64,000 nucleotides of DNA, from contig CP119318.1 in NCBI GenBank assembly GCA_029203105.1, positions 1,750,501 through 1,814,500 of the forward strand, read 5' to 3'. Positions 36,763 to 44,476 of this stretch are shown here, in pieces. The stretch's first letter is position 1, and the number at the start of each line of letters is the position of its first letter. The position numbers were made by a program, and so were the translations under genes. This DNA is from Candidatus Kaistia colombiensis. GTDB taxonomy: Bacteria > Pseudomonadota > Alphaproteobacteria > Rhizobiales > Kaistiaceae. The notes beneath the pieces are model-generated. The model was given only the letters and a program-made list of their open reading frames with translations, ran no database searches and had not been told where the DNA came from.

Positions 36763-37540
36763 GATACGCTTCCCGCACGCGAGGATGGTTGCGGACCTCT
36801 TCCGGCGTACCGACGCAGATGACTTCGCCGGTGGCGAGCACCTGGATGCGTTCGCAGAGCCCCATGATCAGGTCCATGTCGTGCTCGACGACGACCACGG
36901 CGACACCATAGCGGTCGCGGATCGTGCGGATGAGGCTCGCCAGAACCTTGGTCTCGTTGGAATCGAGCCCGGCCGCCGGCTCGTCGAGCAACAGCAGTTC
37001 CGGCTTGGTCGCCAGCGCACGGGCGATCTCGAGGCGGCGCTGGTCGCCATAGGGCAGGTCGGCAGCGAGGCGGTCGGCTTGGTCGGTCAGCCCCATCAGC
37101 TCCAGAAGCTCCGTCGCCACCGTCTGCGCGGCGGCGACGCGGCGCTGGTACAGCGAGCCGCGCACCACCGAGGCGATCGGGCCGATCGGCTGGCGCAGTT
37201 GCGCGGCCGCCAGCACGTTCTCCGCCACGGTCAGCGTGCCGAACAGGCGCGAGCCCTGGAAGGTGCGGGCGATGCCGAGCGCCACGATGCGCGAGGTGCG
37301 CAGGCCGACGATCGAGCGGCCCTTGAATTCGATCTGGCCGGAATTGGGCTGCGAAAATCCGGTGATCAGGTTGAAGAAGGTGCTCTTGCCCGAACCATTG
37401 GGGCCGATCACCCCGACGATTTCGCGCGCCCGGAGCGTAATGGCCTGATCGCGCAAGGCGACGAGGCCACGGAACGACTTGGTCAGCCCCGTTGTTCTGA
37501 GCAGGACCTGCTCATCCGATCTGCCTTCACGCAATGCCAA
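36749..37540 (-). CDS. livG: Branched-chain amino acid-type ABC transporter ATPase
   Basis: This 263-residue ATPase has Walker A GPNGSGKSTFFNLITG near residue 47, a LivG-type signature DLPYGDQRRLEIARAL (the family often replaces SGG) and Walker B LLLLDEPAAGLD. It is the first gene of the seven-gene operon 37540 to 30864. The start is TTG 37540 with GAGGGG six bases upstream; I see no ATG or GTG alternative in frame that keeps the domain intact. An AT-rich promoter region with inverted repeats lies directly upstream. Confidence 0.92.
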   Translation of the reverse strand: MALREGRSDEQVLLRTTGLTKSFRGLVALRDQAITLRAREIVGVIGPNGSGKSTFFNLITGFSQPNSGQIEFKGRSIVGLRTSRIVALGIARTFQGSRLFGTLTVAENVLAAAQLRQPIGPIASVVRGSLYQRRVAAAQTVATELLELMGLTDQADRLAADLPYGDQRRLEIARALATKPELLLLDEPAAGLDSNETKVLASLIRTIRDRYGVAVVVVEHDMDLIMGLCERIQVLATGEVICVGTPEEVRNHPRVREAYLGHS

Positions 37541-37740
37541 ACTCGACCCCTCAAGAGATGCTCGCGTAGTATTTTTGTCCGCAGAGTAAGCTGAGTAACC
37601 CCCCGCAGGACGTCCCGTATATATTGACGATTCTTCGTCATTATTATCGTTGTAAGATCGATATTTTGTATATCGATCGTATTGAAGGTGCTGATAGCCA
37701 GAGTGTCAAGCGTTTGTGATCAAATTCGTTCAAACTTCGA
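37541..37740. promoter_or_regulatory. AT-rich promoter region of the Liv operon with inverted repeats
   Basis: These 200 bases are strikingly AT-rich compared with their surroundings. Two inverted repeats stand out: TGACGA-N4-TCGTCA at 37625-37640 and GATCGATAT-N5-ATATCGATC at 37656-37678 (nine-base perfect arms). They sit 85-140 bases upstream of livG and are plausible operator or UP-type elements. Confidence 0.6.
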
Positions 37741-38364
37741 TCATTGCGCGGCGTTGAGTTCTTGGATCAGCGCATCGGTGTCAGTCAGTCGGCAATAGCC
37801 CTTGAAGGCGGCGAGCGCGGCGTCATGCCGTTCCCGGCTGTCGGTCGTGCAGGCGTCGGTCGGGCAGATCATGCGAAAACCCCGGTCCGCGCCGTCGCGG
37901 ACGGTGTGGTCGACGCATTGATCGGTCAGGAATCCGGTGACGATGACGGTGTCGATGCCGATATTGCGCATCAGATATTCGAAGATCGTCGAGTTGAAGA
38001 GGCTCGATGAGGTTTTCGGCAGGATGATCTCGTCCTCGCCCGGCTTCAGCGCGTCGATGACGCGGGTCTCCGGCGACCGGGGCGCGAAATGGAAGTTAGT
38101 CTGCTTGTAGTCGAGGCTGCGGTCGCGGCCGTCGCGCGTCAGGCTCTCGATGACCGTGAAGACGATTTCCGCTCCCGCGCTGCGACCGGCCTGGAGCAGG
38201 CGGGCCATGCTGGGAACGGCGATGTCGCGCGCGCTCTTGAAGAAATAGGGTCGCGCGGCTTCGGCGCCGGGATGGAATATGCCGTCCTGGGTGTCGATGA
38301 ACAGAATGGCCGTCCGGGACGCTTCGACAGGAGACAGCCGGCCGAGCGGAGCGGGCCGGGTCAT
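37741..38364 (-). CDS. Isochorismatase-family amidase (cysteine hydrolase)
   Basis: This 207-residue cysteine hydrolase has the full catalytic triad: Asp in LFIDTQDG near residue 24, Lys in LPKTSSSLF near 115 and Cys in TDQCVDHTVRDGADRGF near 150. Family members hydrolyse amides (nicotinamide, carbamoyl and ureido compounds). It starts at ATG 38364, forming an ATGA overlap with the preceding amidohydrolase stop; the upstream extension has no homology. Its middle section TVIESLTRDGRDRSLD is shared with the second isochorismatase at 41631-42320, so they are paralogues flanking the same cluster. The substrate is unknown. Confidence 0.9.
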   Translation of the reverse strand: MTRPAPLGRLSPVEASRTAILFIDTQDGIFHPGAEAARPYFFKSARDIAVPSMARLLQAGRSAGAEIVFTVIESLTRDGRDRSLDYKQTNFHFAPRSPETRVIDALKPGEDEIILPKTSSSLFNSTIFEYLMRNIGIDTVIVTGFLTDQCVDHTVRDGADRGFRMICPTDACTTDSRERHDAALAAFKGYCRLTDTDALIQELNAAQ

Positions 38365-39164
38365 GATGCGGCGACCGTGAAGCGGCGATGGGCGGCGGGC
38401 AGGACGCGACCGAGGCGCGCCGCCCATTCCGCCTGGCCGGCCGCCTCGCCGATCAGATCCTGGCGGATCTCGAACTCGACATAGGGAAGGCCGCGCTCCT
38501 CGCCATGAACGGGGATGGAGTAGTCCTTGTTCAGGTCGACGCCGTACGGCTCGTTGCTACCGACGACGAGATCCGTTTCGTCGGCCAGTTCCTCCAGTAC
38601 CGGTGTGGTGAAGCGCATGTCCGCGCCATAGCAGAGGCCGATCTGCCACGGGCGCTGGAACGGCTTCGCTCGCAGCGACGGCGTGAAGGAGTGCATTGAG
38701 ACGAGGATAGTCGGGATGCCGGCCTCGGCGCGGCGATCGAGGATCGTCTCGATCTGCCGGTGATAGGGCACGACGATCTCGTCGAGGCGCTCGGCTCGCT
38801 GAGCCGGCGCAAGATCGGCATTCGCCGGCACCACGGTGCCGTCGGAGACGAGCGCGATGCTGTCCGGCGAGGTGACGCGGCGGTTGCATTCGACGACCAG
38901 GCGCGAATAGCGCTGGAACACCAGCGAAGCGCCGAGCTGTTCGGCCAGGCGCTCGGACACACCGAGAATGCCGATATCGATGCCGATGTGACGGTTCAAC
39001 TCGGCCGGCCCGAGGCCGAGGCCATCGAGCGCCGCCGGAACCGCGTTGCCGGCATGATCGCAGATCAGCACGAAGGGCGAGAGATCGCCCCGGTCGATGA
39101 GACCGACCGGCTCCGGATCGCCGGGGCCGAGCAGCTTGCGCGTTTCCGTCACCGTGTCGTGCAT
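38361..39164 (-). CDS. N-formylglutamate amidohydrolase-family protein
   Basis: This 267-residue protein has the family opening SPFVLICDHAGNAVP near residue 30, a probable zinc-binding region, and DIGILGVSERLAEQLGA and SMHSFTPSL later. The family removes the formyl group from N-formylglutamate or related gamma-glutamyl compounds. The start is uncertain: ATG 39164 lies one base after the glutamine-synthetase-like stop, while ATG 39182 would add six residues and overlap it. Placement between a GS-like ligase and an isochorismatase-type amidase suggests it acts on a glutamyl or formyl intermediate made by these enzymes. Confidence 0.87.
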   Translation of the reverse strand: MHDTVTETRKLLGPGDPEPVGLIDRGDLSPFVLICDHAGNAVPAALDGLGLGPAELNRHIGIDIGILGVSERLAEQLGASLVFQRYSRLVVECNRRVTSPDSIALVSDGTVVPANADLAPAQRAERLDEIVVPYHRQIETILDRRAEAGIPTILVSMHSFTPSLRAKPFQRPWQIGLCYGADMRFTTPVLEELADETDLVVGSNEPYGVDLNKDYSIPVHGEERGLPYVEFEIRQDLIGEAAGQAEWAARLGRVLPAAHRRFTVAAS

Positions 39165-39165
39165 C

Positions 39166-40485
39166 TCAATACGCTCGCGCATAGATGCGGCAGAGTTCGT
39201 CGATGTCGGTGCCTTCCGCCATGGAAACCTCGCCGCGCTTGTGGATCAGGTAGGCCTTGGAGAGCGCCGGACCGAGCCAGCCCATCGCGACGCTGTCTTC
39301 CTCCAGCGCCCGCAGCGCTTCGGGCAGGCTGCGGGGAAGGTCGCCGATGCCGCGCGCGTCGCGCTCGGCCTGGGACAGCGTGCCCGGATCGCCGCTTGAC
39401 AGGAAGGGCGCCGGCAGATTGGCGCGGATGCCTTCGAGGCCGGCATGGACCAGCATGGCGAGCTGGAGATACGGGCTGGCGGTGGCGTCGGCGCCGCGGA
39501 ACTCGATGTTGTAGCGCTTGGCGACATTCACCCCCTCGACTTCGGGATAGGGGCAGATGCGTAGCAGCGCCTCGCGGTCGCGGTCGGCGAGGTTGAGATA
39601 ATAGGCCGACCAAGAATGCGGCTTCAGCCGCTCGTAGGAGATGACGCTCGGCGCGGCGATCGCCGAGATTGCGCGGCCATGTTTCAGAATGCCGGCGGCG
39701 AAGGAGGCGCCGATCTTGCTCAGCTTGCCGGGTCCCGTCGGGTCATACATGACGGGATTGCCGTCGGCGTCGATCAGGCTGAAATGGATGTGGACGCCAT
39801 TGCCGACGATGCCGCGCGTCACCACCGGCGAGAAGGAGAGGTGGTAGCCATGCTTCTTGGCGACCGAGCGACCGATCTCGCGCAGCTTGACCGCCTCGTC
39901 CGCCGCCGTCAGCGCCAGGGCCGGATCGACGGTGATCTCGTATTGGCGCGGTCCGTATTCCGGCAGGAAGGTGTCCGGCTGCAGGCCGTTGGCGCGCAGC
40001 GCGCCGACATAGTCGCCGATGAAGGGCTCGAGGCCGCGCAGTGTGCTGGCCGCATAGGCGTCGCCCGGGCGCTCCTCGCCGCCGTCGAGCCAGAATTCGT
40101 GCTCGAAGCTGGCGAGCACGCGCAGCCCCGTTTCCGCTTCCAGCCGATCGAGCGCGTTCTTGAGGAAGCCGCGCAGGCAGCAATCCCAGCGCTCACCCGC
40201 CATGGTCAGGATGTCGCCGAGCACGATTCGCTCGACCGGCGAGCCGTCGCCATAGTCGAGCGTGATGTCGCCTTCCGGGCTCGGCACCAGCATCAGGTCG
40301 CCCTCGGCGCCAAACGGCGTCGACGGAATGCGGCCGAAGCAGTTGATCATGATGTTGGTTGGCGTCCAGCCGACGCCGAAGCGACGCCGATTTTCGAGTT
40401 CGCGGGCCGGAAAGCCCTTGCCACGAACCTGCCCAGCGATGTCGCTGCAGCAGACTGTGACGATCGTTTCACGCTCGATCGCCAT
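39166..40485 (-). CDS. Glutamine synthetase-family ligase (gamma-glutamyl-amine synthetase type)
   Basis: This 439-residue GS-superfamily ligase has the N-terminal beta-grasp part, the metal motif FEHEFWL near residue 125, GNGVHIHFSL near 230, and the C-terminal EFRGADATASPYLQLAMLVHAG, where the canonical motif is ExRxxDxxxNPYL. The usual SYKR-type ammonium-site loop is altered to YERLKPHSWSAYY. Such divergent family members ligate glutamate to amines (PuuA type) rather than ammonia. It opens the operon 40485 to 37741 with two hydrolases downstream. A glutamylated amine intermediate is therefore plausible. Confidence 0.88.
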   Translation of the reverse strand: MAIERETIVTVCCSDIAGQVRGKGFPARELENRRRFGVGWTPTNIMINCFGRIPSTPFGAEGDLMLVPSPEGDITLDYGDGSPVERIVLGDILTMAGERWDCCLRGFLKNALDRLEAETGLRVLASFEHEFWLDGGEERPGDAYAASTLRGLEPFIGDYVGALRANGLQPDTFLPEYGPRQYEITVDPALALTAADEAVKLREIGRSVAKKHGYHLSFSPVVTRGIVGNGVHIHFSLIDADGNPVMYDPTGPGKLSKIGASFAAGILKHGRAISAIAAPSVISYERLKPHSWSAYYLNLADRDREALLRICPYPEVEGVNVAKRYNIEFRGADATASPYLQLAMLVHAGLEGIRANLPAPFLSSGDPGTLSQAERDARGIGDLPRSLPEALRALEEDSVAMGWLGPALSKAYLIHKRGEVSMAEGTDIDELCRIYARAY

Positions 40486-40564
40486 TCTTCCCCCGATGTC
40501 TCACACTGCATGCTGCCGTTGCGCGTTCTGCGTCTTTGCCCGGCAGCTCCTGACGCTAGCATGT

Positions 40565-40620
40565 GTGACGAAAATTTTACAAGGCGCGCAAATAGGCAGT
40601 GAAGCTGTAATTTTTCGCAC
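40565..40620. promoter_or_regulatory. Pair of inverted related sites upstream of the GS-like gene
   Basis: GTGACGAAAATTTTACA at 40565-40581 and, on the other strand, GTGCGAAAAATTACA at 40606-40620 are imperfect inverted copies about 40 bases apart. They lie 80-135 bases upstream of the GS-like start in an AT-rich pocket. They could be operator sites for the adjacent RpiR regulator. Confidence 0.35.
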
Positions 40621-40630
40621 GCCCGTTTCG

Positions 40631-41515
40631 TCAGGGGATCAGCTTGCCTCGAACCTGTTCGATCGCCTCGAAGCGGGTGCGGGCGATCGGCCATTGCCGG
40701 GCGTCGATGGAAAGCGCCAGTGTCTCGACCAGCGCGATCAGGCCGATCAGGCTGTCCCAGGGCGAGGGAAGGTCGACCTGGGCGCGGATGACGACGTCGG
40801 CGACCTGGGCGACATCCGACATCCAGCGGTCGGTGAACAGGGCGACGACGGCGCCGCGCTGCTTGGCGATCTCGGCGGTGCGGATCGTGTCGAGCTGGTA
40901 GCGGCGGATGTCGAACAGGATGACGACGTCGCGCTTGCGGATGTCGGCGAGTTCGTCGGCGCGGCGGGGCAGCGCCTGCGAAAACAGGCGGACGCGGCTG
41001 CGCATCTTGCGCAGGTGGAATTCGAGATGGCGCGCCGCCGGATCGGTGAAATCGCCGCCGAGCAGGAAGATCTCCCGCCGCTCGTCGATCAGCAGGTCCG
41101 TCAGCGTCTCCAGATCGGACTGGTTCACCATGGCGAGCGAATTCTCGACGGTGGTGACGAGGCTGCGGGTGAAGGCGGAGAAGGCAGTCGAGGTGCCGTC
41201 GGCATGCGGGCGCGTCAGCGGATATTCCGCCTGCGCCTCCATCTCCTCGCGCAGCGCCCGGCGGAAGTCGGCATAGCCGGCGAAGCCGAGCTTGGCGACG
41301 AAGCGCAGGATGGTCGGCGCGCTGACCTTGGCCCGCTCGGCGAAGAGTGCCACAGTCTCCATGCCGGTGGTCGGATAGCGGGCAAGCAGGGCCCGCGCCG
41401 CCCGCTTTTCCGCCTCGCTGAGCGAGGCCATGCTGGCCGTGACGCGATCGGCGAGCGTTGGCTTGCCAGAGCGGGCGGTGGTGGCTCCGTCGGGCGAAAC
41501 AGTCTCGTCGATCAT
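40631..41515 (-). CDS. MurR/RpiR-family transcriptional regulator
   Basis: This 294-residue regulator has an N-terminal helix-turn-helix domain (VALFAERAKVSAPTILRFVAKLGF at about residues 57-80) and a C-terminal SIS domain (EIFLLGGDFTDPAARHLEFHLRKM onwards) that normally binds phosphosugars. In this nitrogen-rich context the ligand may be different. AGGAGA precedes ATG 41515; the upstream open frame has no homology. It is divergent from the second isochorismatase and lies upstream of the GS-like operon, so it probably regulates both directions. A perfect inverted repeat at 41537-41555 is the likely operator. Confidence 0.88.
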   Translation of the reverse strand: MIDETVSPDGATTARSGKPTLADRVTASMASLSEAEKRAARALLARYPTTGMETVALFAERAKVSAPTILRFVAKLGFAGYADFRRALREEMEAQAEYPLTRPHADGTSTAFSAFTRSLVTTVENSLAMVNQSDLETLTDLLIDERREIFLLGGDFTDPAARHLEFHLRKMRSRVRLFSQALPRRADELADIRKRDVVILFDIRRYQLDTIRTAEIAKQRGAVVALFTDRWMSDVAQVADVVIRAQVDLPSPWDSLIGLIALVETLALSIDARQWPIARTRFEAIEQVRGKLIP

Positions 41516-41536
41516 GTTTTCTCCTGCTTCGAACTT

Positions 41537-41555
41537 GAATGTTTCAATAACATTC
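41537..41555. promoter_or_regulatory. Probable RpiR operator GAATGTT-N5-AACATTC
   Basis: Seven-base perfect arms flank a five-base spacer, 21 bases upstream of the RpiR start and in the shared promoter of the divergent isochorismatase. A second, overlapping repeat TTGAA-TGT-TTCAA (41535-41547) is also present. Position and symmetry fit autoregulation by the RpiR protein. Confidence 0.6.
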
Positions 41556-41630
41556 TGGCAGCATCTTCCCAGAACCGTAATCCCCATTACAGTGTCGGCG
41601 CGCATTCAAATGCTTCGCCGGAGATGCCAG

Positions 41631-42320
41631 ATGACCATACTACCGCCAATCGACGCCCCGCACGGCGCCTATCGTGAACGCAGCTTCGTCCCGGCGCGCA
41701 CGGCGCTGCTCAATGTCGACATGCAGAATGGCGAGTTCAACGCCCAATTGCTGGCGCGGGCGCGCATCGATGGCACGCCCGAATCGAAGAAGCGCGAATT
41801 CTACGAGCGCATCGCCGACACGCTGATCCCCAACCAGGCGCGCCTGCAGGACGCCGCCCGCGCCGCCGGCATCGAGGTGATCTTCACCGTTATCGAAAGC
41901 CTGACGCAGGATGGCCGCGACCGCAGCCTTGACCACAAGATTTCCGGGCTGAACATCGCCAAGGGGTCGTGGGAAGCGCAGCCGATCGAGGCGGTCGGGC
42001 CGCGCGGCGACGAGATCATCATCCCGAAGACCGCGTCCGGCATCTTCAACTGCACCAACATCGAATATGTGCTGCGCAATCTCGGCATCGAATATCTGGT
42101 GATCTACGGCGTCGTCACCGACCAGTGCGTCGAATCGGCGATCCGCGACGCCGCCGATCGCGGCTTCCTGGTGACGCAGGTCGAGGATTGCTGCGCGGCC
42201 GACACGCCGGAGAACCATGCCGTCTCGATCGAATCGATGCGCGGCCATTATTGCCGGACCCGCACCACCGACGAGGTCATAGCCGAGATCGCCGCTGCCG
42301 GCGCGGCGGCCGCCGCCTGA
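41631..42320 (+). CDS. Isochorismatase-family amidase, paralogue
   Basis: This 229-residue cysteine hydrolase has Asp in LNVDMQNGEF near residue 30, Lys in IPKTASGIF near 133 and the nucleophile Cys in TDQCVESAIRDAADRGF near 165. It shares long identical stretches (TVIESLT, DGRDRSLD, DQCV) with the gene at 37741-38364. The start ATG 41631 has GGAG about nine bases upstream; the longer open frame is unlikely. It heads the rightward operon with the class III aminotransferase, divergent from RpiR. It probably releases ammonia from an amide made in this pathway. Confidence 0.9.
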   Translation: MTILPPIDAPHGAYRERSFVPARTALLNVDMQNGEFNAQLLARARIDGTPESKKREFYERIADTLIPNQARLQDAARAAGIEVIFTVIESLTQDGRDRSLDHKISGLNIAKGSWEAQPIEAVGPRGDEIIIPKTASGIFNCTNIEYVLRNLGIEYLVIYGVVTDQCVESAIRDAADRGFLVTQVEDCCAADTPENHAVSIESMRGHYCRTRTTDEVIAEIAAAGAAAAA

Positions 42321-42329
42321 GCTTTTTCC

Positions 42330-42359
42330 GGGCGAGGCGGTATCGGTTCCGCCCCGCCC
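42330..42359 (+). terminator. Hairpin between isochorismatase and aminotransferase genes
   Basis: GGGCGaGGCGG and CCGCCcCGCCC form an 11-base stem with one central mismatch around an 8-base loop, ten bases after the isochorismatase stop. No U-run follows. It may attenuate read-through into the aminotransferase gene. Confidence 0.4.
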
Positions 42360-42405
42360 ATCCTCCGTCGCCGGCCCGATGCCGGACAGGTTTTGAAAGA
42401 TCGAC

Positions 42406-43797
42406 ATGTCAGAACAGCCGACGCTCTCGCACAATGAACTCCACGCCTGGGACCGGGATCACTTCTTCCATCCTTCGACCCACATGGCCCAGCATGCGCG
42501 CGGCGACACGCCGAACCGCATCATCGCCGGCGGCGAAGGCGTCTACATCACCGATGTCGACGGCAAGCGCAGCCTCGATGCGTTCGCCGGCCTCTACTGC
42601 GTCAATGTCGGCTATGGCCGCAGCAAGATCAGCGACGCGATTGCTCAGCAAGCGTCGCGCCTGCCCTATTATCACGCCTATGTCGGCCATGCCTCCGAGC
42701 CGTCGATCCGGCTTGCCAAGATGGTGATCGACCGCGCGCCCGACCACATGAGCCGCGTCTTCTTCGGCCTGTCCGGCTCCGATGCCAACGAGACCAACAT
42801 CAAGCTGGTCTGGTACATCAACAATGTGCTCGGCCGGCCGGAGAAGAAGAAGATCATCTCGCGCTGGCGCGGCTATCATGGCTCCGGCGTGATGACCGGC
42901 AGCCTGACCGGCCTTGCGGCCTTCCACAATCTGTTCGACCTGCCGCGCGCGCCGGTGCTGCATACCGAGGCGCCTTATTTCTATCGGCGCGAGGATCGCA
43001 GCCTGACCGAGGAGCAATTCTCGCAGTTCTGCGCCGACAAGCTGGAAGAGATGATCCTGGCTGAAGGCCCGGAAACCATCGCTGCCTTCATTGGCGAACC
43101 GGTGCTGGGCACAGGCGGCATCGTGCCGCCGCCGGCCGGCTATTGGGTGAAGATCCAGGCGATCCTCGACAAGTACGACATCATCCTGATCGCCGATGAA
43201 GTGGTGACGGCATTTGGCCGCCTTGGCTCGATGTTCGGCTCCGATCACTACTGCATGAAGCCGGACCTGATCACCATCGCCAAGGGCCTGACGTCGGCCT
43301 ATGCGCCGCTCTCCGGCGTCATCGTCTCGGAGAAGCTCTGGCGCATCCTGGAGCAGGGCTCCGACACTTTCGGTCCGATCGGCCATGGCTGGACCTACTC
43401 GTCGCATCCGCTCTGCACGGCGGCCGGCGTCGCCAATCTCGAAGTCGTCGACGAACTGGATCTCGTCAACAATGCGCGTGACGTCGGCGCCTATTTCCGC
43501 AAGTCCCTTGCCGATGCGGTCGGCGGCCATCGGATCGTCGGCGACGTGCGCGGCGAGGGTCTGCTGGCGGCGGTCGAGTTCGTCAGGGACCGCGACGACC
43601 GGATCTTCTTCGATGCGGCGGACAAGGTCGGGCCGCGCATTTCGACGGCGTTGCTGGGACAGGGCGTCATCGGCCGCGCCATGCCGCAGGGCGACATTCT
43701 CGGCTTCGCGCCGCCGCTGTGCCTGACGCGCGAGGAGGCGGACATCGTCGTCGCCGCGACCGCCAGGGCGGTCGACGAGGTCGCCGCCTCGCTCTGA
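42406..43797 (+). CDS. Class III (omega-) aminotransferase
   Basis: This 463-residue PLP enzyme shows FFGLSGSDANETNIKL near residue 118 (phosphate binding), RWRGYHGSGVMTGSLTG near 152, LIADEVVTAFGRLG near 263 and the PLP lysine in ITIAKGLTSAYAPL near 290. Such enzymes move amino groups from omega-amino acids or amines to pyruvate or 2-oxoglutarate. It follows the isochorismatase gene by 85 bases and ends in a clear terminator hairpin. In context it would dispose of the amine part of the substrate after amide hydrolysis; this is inference. Confidence 0.92.
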   Translation: MSEQPTLSHNELHAWDRDHFFHPSTHMAQHARGDTPNRIIAGGEGVYITDVDGKRSLDAFAGLYCVNVGYGRSKISDAIAQQASRLPYYHAYVGHASEPSIRLAKMVIDRAPDHMSRVFFGLSGSDANETNIKLVWYINNVLGRPEKKKIISRWRGYHGSGVMTGSLTGLAAFHNLFDLPRAPVLHTEAPYFYRREDRSLTEEQFSQFCADKLEEMILAEGPETIAAFIGEPVLGTGGIVPPPAGYWVKIQAILDKYDIILIADEVVTAFGRLGSMFGSDHYCMKPDLITIAKGLTSAYAPLSGVIVSEKLWRILEQGSDTFGPIGHGWTYSSHPLCTAAGVANLEVVDELDLVNNARDVGAYFRKSLADAVGGHRIVGDVRGEGLLAAVEFVRDRDDRIFFDAADKVGPRISTALLGQGVIGRAMPQGDILGFAPPLCLTREEADIVVAATARAVDEVAASL

Positions 43798-43822
43798 CGA
43801 GCCGGCGCGACCATACAGACCG

Positions 43823-43857
43823 AAACGGCCGGGTCATCGTCGATGGCCCGGCCGTTT
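43823..43857 (+). terminator. Rho-independent terminator after the aminotransferase gene
   Basis: AAACGGCCGGG and CCCGGCCGTTT form a perfect 11-bp stem around a 13-base loop and run into TTTT. It begins 26 bases after the aminotransferase stop and can also serve the convergent DUF983 gene, since the stem is flanked by A and T runs. Confidence 0.8.
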
Positions 43858-43885
43858 TCGTGTCTGCGACGCGGGTTCGAACCGG

Positions 43886-44272
43886 CTATTTGTCGATCCG
43901 GGTCAGTTCCCTGCCGCCATCGGCGCGGTGCAGATATTGTGAGCAGACCAGCCAGCCCTTGATCGGTCTTAGCAACAGCAGCGTCGGCAGCAACAGCATC
44001 GGCAGCGTCGTGAACAGGTGGACCCAGAGCGGCGCCTCGAACTTCATCTGAATCCAGAGCGCCAAAACGACCGCCGGGATCGCGCCGATCAACTGGGCGA
44101 AGAAGGCGGGGCCATCGGCGGGGTCGGCAAACGAGAAATCGAGGCCGCAGACTTCGCATTTCGGCGCCAGCTTCAGCCAGCCGCTGAAGATATGACCGGA
44201 CTGGCAGCGCGGGCAGCGGCCGGCGACGCCGAGCTTGAAGGCGAGGTGGTATGGAGATTCGGTTTCGCTCAT
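43886..44272 (-). CDS. DUF983-family small membrane protein with zinc-ribbon-like motif
   Basis: This 128-residue protein has CPRCQSGHIF near residue 20 and CEVCGLDF near 38, a CxxC...CxxC zinc-ribbon-like pair, followed by two hydrophobic spans (LIGAIPAVVLALWIQM and HLFTTLPMLLLPTLLLL). That is the usual layout of DUF983 proteins, common in Alphaproteobacteria and often encoded near cytochrome oxidase genes. The start ATG 44272 is chosen over an extension of 12 residues. It is convergent with the aminotransferase and not obviously linked to its neighbours. Molecular function is unknown. Confidence 0.85.
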   Translation of the reverse strand: MSETESPYHLAFKLGVAGRCPRCQSGHIFSGWLKLAPKCEVCGLDFSFADPADGPAFFAQLIGAIPAVVLALWIQMKFEAPLWVHLFTTLPMLLLPTLLLLRPIKGWLVCSQYLHRADGGRELTRIDK

Positions 44273-44476
44273 GGCGATCCTTTGGTCTGGTTCGCGGCAG
44301 GCCGGCAACCGGGAATGGCAACGGCTTGCCTTCCGAAAGACTTCGCTGGCGCTCCGGGAAGCAGAGTTCCGATGCGCGGTGCCTAGCTTTCGATCTCAGT
44401 GGTCAAAATCTAGCCGTTCTCCTTCGTCCGAACGAGGCGACGAAATGTAGCCGGCAACTTTTGTCGCAGCCGCGGG

